From Proales similis (Eukaryota > Rotifera > Eurotatoria > Ploima > Proalidae), in assembly GCA_019059635.1 (NCBI GenBank), contig JAGVRJ010000003.1, positions 496,001-560,000 on the forward strand: DNA of 64,000 nt, read 5' to 3'. Positions 39,201 to 49,924 of this stretch are shown piece by piece. A program made the position numbers and the translations under genes. Position 1 is the first letter of the stretch, and every line of letters begins with the position of its first letter. The notes under the pieces are model-generated. The model did no database searches. It was not told the DNA's origin and worked only from the letters and a program-made list of their open reading frames with translations.

Positions 39201-41209
39201 GACAGGCGAGACTGTCGCGGCGATTTTGTCTCCAGTTTAAGAATTAGATCGACCGCGAATATGGCGATCGCTTCCTCTTTTCTGAGATCAATAGAGTGAG
39301 TAAACGTCAACCGGCACTTCAGTCTCACTCGGCCTAACCTGTTTGGTCCGTCAATTTCTCGCTTTATCGACCTGGTCACAAACTCGAGTAGTTCGCGAAC
39401 AGATGTGAAGACAACGCGATGCAGCAGCTCTTGAATTAAATAGTCGACGAGACGAAGAAATTGGCATAACCGCGCGAGAACATAACGCCATTCGTTTCTC
39501 TTTGAATAACTCGGCCCTTTCTCTGCAAAATCAACTTTTTTTTTAGAAAGCAGTCATTAAAATTAAACGGAAGAGAATTGCCTTGACGAGATGGCAGTTC
39601 GAATAGCGGATTTTGCAGCTTGCTGCTTCGATTCATGCGTTGTCTCAAGTAGCTCTCAAATTTGCTCTCTTGGTGTGTGTAAGTCTGATGCTCGAAGAAA
39701 GCGTCGAAATCAACGCCTTCAAGTTGAGCGACCGCCTTTGAAGCAAATTTGCTCAATCAAGTCTATTTCAGGCGCATGCGTCTGAAACCTACCACACACG
39801 ATGAATAGGTCAACTCTATGATCTCCTCTTTGAGCGCTGTGAGTTGGTCAAGAGCAGCTTCGATTCTTCGATTCTGACGCAGCTCGAATTCGCCGAGCGA
39901 GCTCGTCACGCTCGCGTCCAAGTCGGTCATTATGATGGCATGAGGGCCAGAACCGAAGCCAGTTCGACTTCCAGATGCTCGTTCGCACAAGAACCGAACG
40001 TGTAAAATGACCCCTTGAAGAATCTCATTGGCACTGAAGAGTCTTCTTTTCAGCGTCGAACTTGATGGCAAAGTTTGTTACAATTACAAGGCCAATGTTG
40101 TAAAAGGCAATCTAGATTGGACTTACCAGGCACTTTGCTGTTTTGAGATCCTGATATTCTGACGCCAGCGTTGAAATGTGCGCCTATGCCACCAGACAAA
40201 GGGTAGTCGAGCTGTGATTCAAACGCCGACAGCGAGGAACTTACATTTTGCGAAAGAGAGCAAATAGTCTCAATTTGGTTAGGGATTGAAACAGACGCCT
40301 CTCATGGAGCCAAGTGCAAATAGGAACACTCTGCACACTCTGGCCGTTGGTCTTTAAAACTTGTTTAAAGTCTTGCAGTTCGCGCATTGTTCAAACTTTA
40401 CTCAACCATTGTGATTGAGAAGGCGCTCGCTGTAAAATGGATTGCTCGGCCCAGGGCGGTTGACTTGTCGACTAGCTTGAGATCGTAAGGAGAATAAAAC
40501 AAGCCGCGGCCAGTCTCGCTGCAACATTCAAAGTAAGCGAATGCACTGCTCCTCTGCTCTGGGTCCTCATCTGAGCCATCTTGATTGGGCCGCAGACCAA
40601 GTCGCTTTCGTTCGCTCATAGCGAACTGAATCGCCTCATCCAAGTCTTGCTCTAGCCGTTATTTCTTCATTCATAAGATGCAATCTACGGATATTACCTC
40701 CGTTTGGCGTTTCTACGACCTTTTCATTTGTCTGGTTTAGATCCTTCAAGCAAATTTGGATATTAACCAACAACCGCGAGCTATGTCTGTTTCAAACCTC
40801 TGTGTAATGGGCAATCACTGCACTCTGTTGATCTTTCTGAAGCTCGTATGGATAATTTTCCATTCGCCATTTGTCCACGCTTGAATCGGTCAAGTTATTT
40901 AGCTCAAATTTTCACTTCCATATGCTGCCTAGATTACTTGGGATAAGCAAGAAATTGAATGTCCGAATTAGCCGCGTGTACTTCTAGTGGCTTTTTCTAC
41001 TCGAAAATCAAGCCCAAATAAAACCAAGATGTTTGACAAGAAAAAGCTATTACTTGCGTAATATTGATCGAAAGGCGGTTGAGGGAGCTGGCCTGATAGA
41101 GCAGTCCGGATCCGGCTAGATCATGACACGCATTCACATTAAGCTTCACCCGTTCAGAAGCCTTGTCTACGTTCAAGATGTGACGCTTTGACCCGTTCTT
41201 GCCGTCCAT
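24230..41209 (-). CDS. DNAH6: Axonemal inner-arm dynein heavy chain, DNAH6-like
   Basis: One gene of about 17 kb and several dozen exons, roughly 4,000-4,400 residues; I did not resolve every exon. It starts at ATG 41209 (first exon 41209-41054) and stops at 24230. In order: N-terminal tail and linker (about 41.2-35.1 kb); AAA1 with [10 protein letters not shown] (near 34.87 kb) and [17 protein letters not shown]2 with GPSGGGKTT (33.84 kb); AAA3 with GSSGIGKT (32.28 kb) and [11 protein letters not shown]4 with GLEGSGKRT split by an intron (30.8 kb); stalk coiled coil CC1 (29.8-29.4 kb), microtubule-binding domain (29.33-28.93 kb), CC2 (28.87-28.7 kb); AAA5 (28.6-26.95 kb); AAA6 and C-terminal domain with [10 protein letters not shown] (24.75 kb) and [29 protein letters not shown] and [12 protein letters not shown] favour DNAH6; DNAH14 is the alternative. 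Ser/Glu-rich inserts occur in the AAA3-AAA4 and AAA5-AAA6 regions. Confidence 0.9.
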
Positions 41210-41290
41210 AATTGAAAATGTTTTACGGTTGAAACTTTCAAGTTACGCGACTGGGATTTCTAGCTCTAGAGTCCAATACCCGCTAGGACG

Positions 41291-41304
41291 GTTGCCATGG
41301 CAAC
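41291..41304. promoter_or_regulatory. RFX X-box motif (perfect palindrome) upstream of dynein heavy chain
   Basis: GTTGCCATGGCAAC is a perfect 14-bp palindrome and an ideal RFX X-box. It lies 82 bp upstream of the minus-strand start codon of the dynein heavy chain. A closely related motif precedes DNAI4 in this window. Confidence 0.85.
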
Positions 41305-41320
41305 TCTCCTCTCTTAATGA

Positions 41321-41704
41321 ACACAGTCCAACGAACATATTCAAGTTTCTGTTTTTGATAGTTTGGCTAATTTTCATAGTCAAACAAATAACACTTTATC
41401 AAGTTTGAATAATGTAATTCAAAATGATGATATTGATCTTCAAAATGCTATTACTATCAGTTTAAACGAATATAATAACCAATTAAATAATTTAACTGAG
41501 AACATCCAAAATGCTTTCAGTGATGTGAATGATGAACAACTTAATTTGGCTATTCAAATGAGCCTGAGTGAATTTATTAATCAAACAAGTGACAATGTTC
41601 AACAATTTATTGAAGATATTGAGCTTGCCACTAGTCAAAGTATTACTGATTACGAAACTCAATTTTTAACCTGCAACCTGCAACCTGAACCTGCAAGTCG
41701 CTGA
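41321..41704 (+). CDS. AT-rich open frame with UIM-like repeats (fragment, origin unknown)
   Basis: An open frame of about 127 codons ends with TGA at 41702-41704. It has no ATG near its beginning, so it is a gene fragment, or an exon entered through the acceptor-like CTCTTAATGAACACAG just upstream. It uses AAT, ATT, TTA and GAT codons almost exclusively, unlike every neighbouring gene. Three segments resemble ubiquitin-interacting motifs (Leu-x-x-Ala-x-x-x-Ser-x-x-Glu): DIDLQNAITISLNEY, DEQLNLAIQMSLSEF and, weaker, DIELATSQSITDYE. Asn/Gln-rich linkers separate them. A short CCTGCAA-type tandem repeat (41671-41697) follows. I do not recognise the protein. An inserted foreign or mobile-element gene, or a diverged native exon, are both possible. 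Confidence 0.35.
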   Translation, partial: TQSNEHIQVSVFDSLANFHSQTNNTLSSLNNVIQNDDIDLQNAITISLNEYNNQLNNLTENIQNAFSDVNDEQLNLAIQMSLSEFINQTSDNVQQFIEDIELATSQSITDYETQFLTCNLQPEPASR

Positions 41705-41973
41705 GCTTCCCAGAAGTAACAGTTCAAAGCATTCACTGACCGATTGAGTAATTTAGACTTTGCTGTGAAATTAGCTCGCTAGACATTTGCGAACAGTCGG
41801 CTAATTAATTCATTGAGGACAAGTTGACAGCTTTAAATTAAGTGGTTTCGCTTATCAGCATAACGAGACACGCGGCGACCTATTTAACTTGAGAAATAAA
41901 AAAAAAACAAAAAACTAGACAAGTAGAAGAGTTTCTAGACTTATTTATTCAACCTCACGCATTCACATTTGCC

Positions 41974-44900
41974 ATGACCATGGTGGAGCCAGTCGAGGTA
42001 CGATTCGTTTGGAGATTTAAATCAACTTGGACCAAACTAGAATAACAAATTCTAATAAAAAGGCGCTGCGACAGAGCATTGACCACGAGACGAGAAGTTG
42101 TGACCGGCGTCTGCTTTATTATCAGCTGCCCAAGTCCGACTTGGGCTTGTCGCACTGCCGCTACTTGAACAGCGAAGAGGCCAAGTTGCGGGCTGCCGAG
42201 TTCTTTTCGCTTCGAAGCTCAAAGGCCTACGACAATGCAATCTGCCAGCTGAACATACACGATGCAAATCTGGTGGGTGTCCGAAACTGTCTAATTACTG
42301 AGTTTTTGAGCTTTGAACTGTTCGAGCAAAGACATGTCGACATTGCTTTGGTCGAATAGGGAAAAACAAGTTCTATGTGAAAACATTGAGCTCGTCGCTG
42401 GCCAAACACTCGCTGCTTGTTTGGCATGAGGAATGTTTCCATTGTTCGCAGTGCAAACAAGTGCTGGCCGACATGGCATTTTGTGTACACGGAGAGAGAC
42501 TCTACTGCATGCGGCATTACGGCCAATTATTTTATCCCCGATGCGGTAAATGCGACGAGGTTAGTTATGAACATTTGTTTATACACTCGGAAACGGTTTC
42601 AGCTCATTTCCGCATTTTCCCCCTTTTTTCTTTCAAATTCCCACCCAAAGAGATCAGTGAGAGAGAGAGAGAGAGAGAGAAAGAGAGCATTGTTTGCAGG
42701 CAAATTGAGCAGAACGAAGAGACGAATGAGAGGCAGTTTGATTTCTTGCCATTTTGTATGAATCGAGCGATGAATATCTTGATCAGGCAACAAGTGTTGC
42801 GCATTTTACATACTGCGTGATAAACACCGCAGTTTCATTACGCAACCGCTTTTGATTCAAAGCATTGAGTTGGCACAGCATCTTGAATAAGTCATCGCGT
42901 GCCCCATTTGGTCGACGACCCGCTTCGAATAGATTTCGACTCGATAGGACTCAAAAAGAAAGGCGTACTCAGTATTTTGTAAGCGCAAGAATGGTGCGCG
43001 GCCGTGACATTGTCGTATACGATGATAGATCAATTGGTGACTCATCGCATGCCCATCGTCGCGCCAAGAGTCTTGTTCGTCAGATCAGCCATCAGCAGTT
43101 CGTGTCCAGCGCTCAGCTTCCCACTTCGTTAAAGACGAGCACTTCTGCGCTGAACAGTTCGCCCTCTATTGCGTCTATGTACTCAACTCGACTGCGAGTA
43201 AACCTTCAGCCCAAACCTGGCCAGAGCGGCAGTGAGTCGTTTCTCAATGACAAAGAGGATCAAAACGGCGATCTTTCCGCTCTAGGAGGCGCTTTCACCG
43301 AATATTTCGAACGACCGGAAGAGAGCGACGACGTCTTATTCGAGCTCGAGCTTGAGATTACCACACCGGACAACGAGATAAGGATATCGCGCCGATGCAA
43401 GAGCTATGAGGTTGGTGTTTGTCGCGAGCTATTGTGAACTTGACTTTTCGTCCTTAAACAGATCAGCGACTCGCTGAAGATCAGCAACTCGCTGAATCTA
43501 CTGGCATGCTAGAGGGTCATTATCCAACCTCTTTTCTTAAGCTATCCCACGTGCCTTTTTCCATTCGCGCTGAGAGAGAGAGAGAGAGAGTGAGAGACAG
43601 AGATAGAGGCCAACTCTTCCTATTTAACGGGCAGATCTGTGGGCGTTCTCGTTTGGCGTTTGCCTTATTGCTTTGAGTTTGCTGGATGGTTTGTGCCACT
43701 CAGAGAGTGAGGCGTGCCTTGCTTGCGATACAATGCTTATTCAGATTTCAAGCATGCAAAGTAATGATTGATTTTTAATTTGTGGTGCTGCTGCCTCTTC
43801 TAATACGCAATGGCGAAATTGAATCTCTCTCTCTCTCTCTTCCATTTGCTTTCTTGACTAAAAAACAGTAACGAGTGCAAAATTGCGTATTGAGCCGCAG
43901 CAGTAGCAGATCCACAGCGATTTTCGCCCCAGAGTGAGTAAGCGAGTGAGCTACGAAAGCAATGCAAAGAAGGAGAGAAGAGAGGGAGATGCGAGAGAAA
44001 GAGAGAGAGAGAGAAAACAAAGAAAACGAGCCGTTGTTGGGCCGTTTACAGGGCCGCGTGTTTCACACGGCACCAACAAAAATCTCGAGATAAAAAAAAA
44101 TGGCGAATTAAGAGAAGAAATTAATTTGGCGAGGAATTCTCCGCATGTTTATAACCTATTGCTCGAGCTCAAGCGATTGAGCAAGCCTGCGAATGAGCGG
44201 GATGAGCGCGCGCGCATCTTTTTTTTTTTGGAGATTTAAATCGGCTCTGGCTTGCTACTCTAGTATTTAATGGGCGAGAAGCGCTCAGATTCAATGTTCA
44301 TCCGGATCTTTTTCAAATAGAAAGCAGACTTTTGTAGTTAGAGACTTGAGAATAGTGAAAACTATTTCGAAAAACAAACTTTTGTTTCATTGGAAAATTC
44401 AACGAATGTACTTCATGCCTCTGTGCTCATCTTTTTTAGAGCGTTAGCTAACCTCACGTAATCATACACGGGCGCACCGAGACCACACTCAAAGGTAAGC
44501 AGCGCATGTTTGGAGTTAATTTAGAGTGAAACGTGAGCGCGCCCACTGCTTAAGGACGTGGCATGTAAATGTTTTTCAGAATGATGTTGTTCTTGATGAC
44601 GAACAACGTGTTTCAGGACAATAGAATGCTTGAACCACTAACTGAATAACACAACCACCACCTTTGTAACCCAATAGCGTGGGGACGAGAGGGAAAAATT
44701 GATTCGTTTTGAATAACAAATATTGAACGAACGTTTTATGGGCACGTTTTAGTTTTCCTTTCTTAAATTTCTCGAGTCGAGCCTTGAAAGAGAGAAAGAT
44801 CGAGCCAGGTCTATTTAGCTCGCTTTTAAAGAGCTTGGCTCGTTTCCTCCACTTGCGCGAGTACGCGCGGCGCCGAGAGTGTTCTTGCCGGTCTACCTGT

Positions 44901-47900
44901 CTAACGAGAAGGGTGAACGAATAAATGACTGCCTAGAAAACGCCCAATTCATCATTTCAGTCAGTTTGATTTCTTTCTTTAAATATTCTACCATTTGTTT
45001 CTCATTCGCCTCGCCCGTCTGCCTCGGATCAATGTTTTATACACACTATCTGCCGAGAGAAGGAGGAGAGTGCGCTCCTTTAGGCAGCAGGCACTGGCAG
45101 CAGAACTCGGTCAATAATGAAGCGGTAAAATTTCTCCGTCTTGGCGAGTTTTACTTGACAAACAAACGACACCAAGAGCAAAGATTGTCCACGCATAGAC
45201 AGGTTCTGACACTGGTTTTGCTTCTTTTTCATTTGAACGCGATTGCGGGTCTACTGGCAGCTCTTCTACTTTCTCTAGTTTTACTCTCTGCTTCTTCTAC
45301 CTACTTTCTTGTTGGCTTAGCTTCACCGATTATCCACCTGACACTCCATTAGCCTGTGTTTTTATGCATTTATTATTCTCGAACCCAACTCAAACAGACT
45401 TTTAGTTGATTTTGAAAAAAAAAAGAACAAGAACGGGCGGATAGGGAGAGAGAGAGAGAAAGTAACAAACGACCGTGTTTATTCCTCGCCATTGAACCGA
45501 CTTGCAGTTTTCATTTCTCTCTCTCTCTCTCGCATTCATTCTTTTTATTTGCCTCTTCTGCTTTAGTTTTGGAAGATGATCATCATTTTCTTTATTTCAA
45601 ATTCGAAATGCATGCTGCGGGCGTGTGTGTGGGGCCAGAGAAAAATTTGCCGTTCGACTGAGCAGAAGAAGACATAAAGCGCGAATGTTCAGATTTAAGC
45701 CATGAAAAAGCCAAGCACAAATAAAACAAACAACAAAGAGAGAGAGAGCATGTTCGCATGCCTTCGAGTTTCCGATCGCAAACAGTGTGAAGTGCGCGAA
45801 TTCTTGTGCGACTCGGCCAACTAAGGCGCATTGGCTAATCTCCCTGATCTACTACTCTATTAGTGTCAAACAGTCTGGCCGTCTTCCTCTTCGTGCTTGT
45901 GTTTATACATTCTTACTGGCCGTTCTTAGCAATTTGCATTCTTTTATTACTTGACCATCAATTATTGGTATGTCGCCAGCTCGGCGTCTTTCACCGTTAG
46001 ATTGACGTGTGCGGCGGCAGTTCTATTCGAGAAGCGAAATAGACCAAAAGCGACAAAAAAGTCAGAGCAGCGGAAAAGAGTCGAAATAAAAGAAGAATCT
46101 GAAATGCCTGTGGCAAATGGGTTCGCCAACTCGTCCACTGGACGATCTTCCGCTGGCACTCTGCTCGAGCGTATACGCGCACTCGAACAGGCTGGCATAA
46201 AGGACACGCTGGTTAAGAAGCGCATGCCACCGTTCGTATCTGACGCCGAATCAAAGTTGGCTAAGCCGTTTGAAGCCACTCCGGTTAGAATTTACGAGAG
46301 TTACTCGCAATACAACGATTCTCCGCCGCCGAGCGCATTGAAAACAAGTCAGTTTGAGCGCGAGCTGCTCCAGTCAGTGAGCAAGTTTAAGGCCCGGTCG
46401 CCTTTCAACTCAAATCCGGACGAGAGCACTGTTGAGCAGCAGAGCAGCGAAGATGAAACGCCGCTGTATCAACCACCTCTTGAGTTCAGCGGAACTGAAA
46501 CTGAATTGGGAATCGCAATCGAAGAACAAGAAGAAGAAGATGAAGAGGAGGAGGAAGACGAGGACGTTCACATTCCAATCAACATTCGATTACCGGAGGA
46601 GACGACCTCTGATCATCGTTTCCATTTGCATCGTCATCAAGATAATGCGGCTAAAAAAATAGCCGAAAGTGGTCTATCCAATAGACGACGCGGCGAGAAT
46701 GCTACACAGCGGCTTGTAAGTACACAAGCGTATTGTCTTACTCTCAAGTGCGAATACAACAAACCTCAAATGCAACTCGCCCACTTAATTAGCTAAATTG
46801 AGGTTACTCATTTAGCTTCGTAAAAAAAAAGAGTCGTTTGCGCTCTTTTATAAATTGAGTCCATTCGAGTAGCCGCCGTGATTGTCGTTGTCGCCGTGGT
46901 CGTCGCCACCAACGCCGCCGTCTATCGCGTTGTGGTCATCGCCGTCGTTGTTGTAGTTTTGGTCGCTATTTGAACAGCAATTTTGAAACGAGGCCAAATA
47001 TTTAAATTAGATATGCGTGTATGGAAGAGAGCGCTTCTCGTTTGGTCACTCGTTCGGGTCGCACGTACATTCAATGAGCGCTCATCACCGATTTATCTTC
47101 GGCACAAACCCGTCTGGCCGTCCTTGCCTCATCAAAGCTCACGCAGCCACACACAGATCGACACTTAAACACCAACACATAAATCTTGTTGTTGTTGTTC
47201 ATCCAAGTTGTTTTTTAACTATTCTTATTCATTTAGTTGTGTGTGCGAGCGCGTGTGCTCATGCGCTCGTTCTTCAAAAGGCTTCGACCCAAATATGCCG
47301 CTCATCGGGTTGGCTTTCTCGCCCACTCGCCTCTTCACTCCGTCACTCAATTTTCAATTATTTTCCCTACCTCTACTCTCTTCTTATTCGCTTGTATTAT
47401 GCCATTCTCGGGTCTGATTTTTTTTTTTTAAACCTCATCGTCACTTGGTGAGGTCCCTTCAAACTCGGAACGATCGACGGTTTTTGACACTTTGGTCACT
47501 TTTACAAACGCAATCGGGTGTGCTCAAGCTGAATGGCTCGACTCAATTGTCGATGCAGAGCTTAGTGCCAATCCGACCGAATTTCTCCTTTTCTTGGACA
47601 CGTTTGCATGCACAATAGTTCGAGAATCGCATTATTACTCGCATCCGATTTGTTTTCAGGGCTCGTTTTACGGTTGTCAAGGCTTATGCTCGGTTTTTCG
47701 TTTAATTTACTTTTCTCTCTCTCTCTCTCTCTTGCTCTCTCCCATTTGAGTCTGCCCGCACGGACTTGGTCTCTTGCATGAGTTTTCATTCTTTGACCCG
47801 AATGCCAGTGGAATCCTTTTTCAACTCTTATTGTGTAACTCGTACAAGCAAACAAGACTAATTGCTGTTCTATTTTTTGCCGCCCGTTTCGATTTTCAGC

Positions 47901-49261
47901 TCATATTCAACAGCGATTACACAAGAGCAATGGACCAAGAGCTGCATAACGATCACTTTTGCTGTGCCAACTGTCAAAAGTCGTTGGCCGGCTCGAGATA
48001 CATTCTGAAAAAAGACAATCCGTATTGCATCAAGTGCTACGAAGATCTGTTCGCCAATGTCTGCGAAGAATGCAAAAGCAAAATCGGAACTGACTCCAAG
48101 GTTAGACTGGCTCGTCTATTTGGAGAAAATTAGTCGATTAACAACTCGCTTTGTTGCTTTTTTGTTTACTTTTACTTGCTTTTACTTTGAAACAACAACA
48201 ACAGGACCTCTCTTACAAAGATCGACACTGGCACGAGAAATGCTTTTTCTGCAGTGTGTGCAAGGTTGAGCTAATGGATAAGCCCTTCGGCTGCAAGAAC
48301 GAAACGCTCTACTGCGGCGACTGTTACAACCAGGCGTTTGCGTCGCGCTGCGACAAATGCGCGCAAATATTCAAGCCAGGTGGGATAAATATAGAATTCG
48401 ACTAGACGACTAGAGCCATTGAATCGCGCGTTTTTTCTTCGAAGGTACCAAGAAAATGGAGTACAAGGGCCAGCAGTTTCACGAGCACTGCTTCACTTGC
48501 TTTGCCTGTAGCAACTCGATCGGCACAAAAAGCTTCATACCCAAAGACGGGCAGATCTACTGCGTCTCTTGCTATGAAGACAATTTCGCCACCAAGTGCA
48601 CAAAATGCACCAAAGTGAGTTGACTTGGACAAGACAAGGACATCGCAATCCTGATCGATGCTCCAATAAGGTCATCTCACAAGGCGGCGTCACATACAAG
48701 AACGAGCCTTATCATCGCGAGTGCTTCGTCTGCACCAACTGCTCGCAGTCACTGGCGGGTCAGCGATTCACGTCGCGCGACGAAAAGCCATTCTGCTCAG
48801 AATGCTTTGGCAAGCTTTTTGCCAAGAAATGTTTTGCTTGCAACAAGGCCATCACAGGTACCTTTTAATTCTGGCTCTCTTTTAAATCGCACTCATTTGT
48901 CGACCGTTCGCCTTCGCCACTCAAATCTCGTCTCAAACAGTCAATCCTGATCTGGTTAAACCCGGTAAACTCGTCAGCATGGCGTTCATGCCTTGTTTGA
49001 AGAGTTTGCATGTCTGATCGCTTTCTAACTCATTTGAGCATGTCCAGGCTGTGTTTTTCTTCTCTCATCCCAACATTTGATTTGTATTCGAGCATTCGCG
49101 TTCTAATCGTCTAAGGTCTAGGAGGCACCAAGTATATTTCGTTTGAGGACCGTCACTGGCACAACGACTGCTTCATTTGCAATCAGTGCAATACTTCACT
49201 GGTCGGACGCGGCTTTCTCACCAACGCCATGGACATCCTGTGTCCTGAATGTGGAAGCTAA
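41974..49261 (+). CDS. Lmpt: Limpet-type PET-LIM protein
   Basis: Eight exons join in phase: 41974-41997, 42063-42276, 42360-42559, 47900-48100, 48205-48379, 48445-48614, 48671-48857 and 49116-49261, giving 438 residues. A shortened PET domain (YQLPKSDLGLSHCRYL) is followed by six LIM domains, the last five strongly matching Drosophila Limpet and vertebrate FHL proteins (KDLSYKDRHWHEKCF, GTKKMEYKGQQFHEHC, VTYKNEPYHRECF, ISFEDRHWHNDCF). Such proteins are LIM adaptors in muscle and at the cytoskeleton. In LIM1 the first zinc pair is degenerate: CQLN replaces CxxC. Exon 3 ends CGKCDE and joins LIFNSDYTRAM across a 5.3-kb intron, while other introns are mostly 55-260 bp. That intron holds candidate alternative 5' exons. 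Confidence 0.9.
42659..42680. repeat. (GA)n microsatellite
   Basis: Eleven GA units lie about 100 bp after exon 3 of Limpet, within its large intron. Confidence 0.9.
42991..43512 (+). CDS. Unrecognised open frame in Limpet intron (alternative 5' exon or small nested gene)
   Basis: From ATG 42991 a frame of 140 codons runs to a possible donor at 43411 (GAG then GTTGGT, phase 0). It can splice to 43462-43512, which ends in TAG, giving 156 residues. The frame stays open upstream of this ATG to about 42865. The protein is Ser-rich with an acidic stretch (EDQNGDLSALGGAF, EESDDVLFELELEIT) and no domain I recognise. Because its donor phase is 0 and the first downstream LIM exon (47900) also begins in phase 0, it could equally be an alternative first coding exon of Limpet. 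Confidence 0.4.
43513..46103. other. Large Limpet intron, no supported exon
   Basis: This stretch of the 5.3-kb intron is a mix of AT-rich DNA and GA or CT runs. Open frames in it follow the repeats and lack splice context. It may hold promoters for downstream Limpet isoforms. Nothing specific can be named. Confidence 0.5.
43572..43590. repeat. (GA)n microsatellite
   Basis: A GA run in the large Limpet intron, one of several GA/CT runs there (also 43825-43840 CT, 44001-44014 GA, 45445-45459 GA, 45516-45531 CT and 47713-47732 CT). Confidence 0.85.
46104..46715 (+). CDS. Lmpt: Candidate alternative first coding exon of Limpet
   Basis: ATG 46104 opens 204 codons (MPVANGFANSSTGRSS onward) that end exactly at a strong donor, CTT then GTAAGT, in phase 0. 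The next Limpet exon (47900) starts in phase 0, so joining them gives a 496-residue protein with LIM domains 2-6 but no PET domain or LIM1. The exon encodes LLERIRALEQAGIKDTLVKK, a Ser/Pro-rich middle, a run of about 15 acidic residues and a basic end. Drosophila Limpet also has isoforms without PET. The frame is open upstream to about 45951 with no earlier ATG. Coding status is well supported by length, composition and donor; the link to Limpet is inferred from phase and position. Confidence 0.65.
46716..47899. other. Intron between alternative Limpet exon and first shared LIM exon
   Basis: No supported exon is seen. The region has GCC/GTC-type trinucleotide clusters near 46871-46955 and a CT run at 47713-47732. 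Confidence 0.5.
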
Positions 49262-49924
49262 ACAACAAAGACGCGACCGTTCTCAACCGCTTTTTATGCC
49301 ACCGTTACTCTACTTTGTCTTTTTATTTTTGTTTTCGTCTAATTTAATGATCATCAACAACGTCATCATCTTCCTCCTCTTCTTCTTCTTCAATAATCGG
49401 CAATTTGCTTGCGTTCATGCGACTTAGTCTAAAATTGAGACAGACAAAAGTTCTTAAACGAACTGAGATTGCATTCAACAAGCTTGCTTATTAATCAGCT
49501 AGTTCAAACCGATTTGAACACAATAAATAGCTTCCTGCGTGAGTGTTTTTGCCTATTCTCTTGGATTCGAACCGAGCCGCGACAACAGCACCGGCTCTTA
49601 TCTAGACCTTTAATTGTCTCATCGCTCGGTCGGTGTGACTCGCTCACGCTGCTTAACAATTAGTAAATAAAACTTGGCCATTTGGTCTCAAATCATGTTT
49701 TGACTCGCTCAAATGGGTCAAGCCTTATTTGTGAGATCTATGGCTTGAGGATAATAATTCGATATTAAACACGTCTATAATAAGATTAGAGCCAGGGCTT
49801 CCATGCTTTTCGACCTCAAAGAGCTCGATTCTCACGCTCATTGAACGCAGTTGGGCAGAGGCGCCTTTAAACAAGCCTTTTAAATGAGAGCTGCCAACTC
49901 TGGCTTCCGTATTCAGTTTATTTG
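49262..49924. other. Convergent 3' region of Limpet and SDR gene
   Basis: The 3' ends of a plus-strand and a minus-strand gene meet here. Plus-strand AATAAA motifs occur at 49521-49526 and 49665-49670 and would serve Limpet. On the minus strand AATAAA at 49917-49922 lies within ten bases of the SDR stop codon. No coding exon is seen. Confidence 0.55.

Noticed and set aside
45951-46103. Upstream extension of the alternative Limpet exon
   Set aside because: The frame is open but has no ATG; the first ATG is at 46104, so the extension was left out of the coding call.
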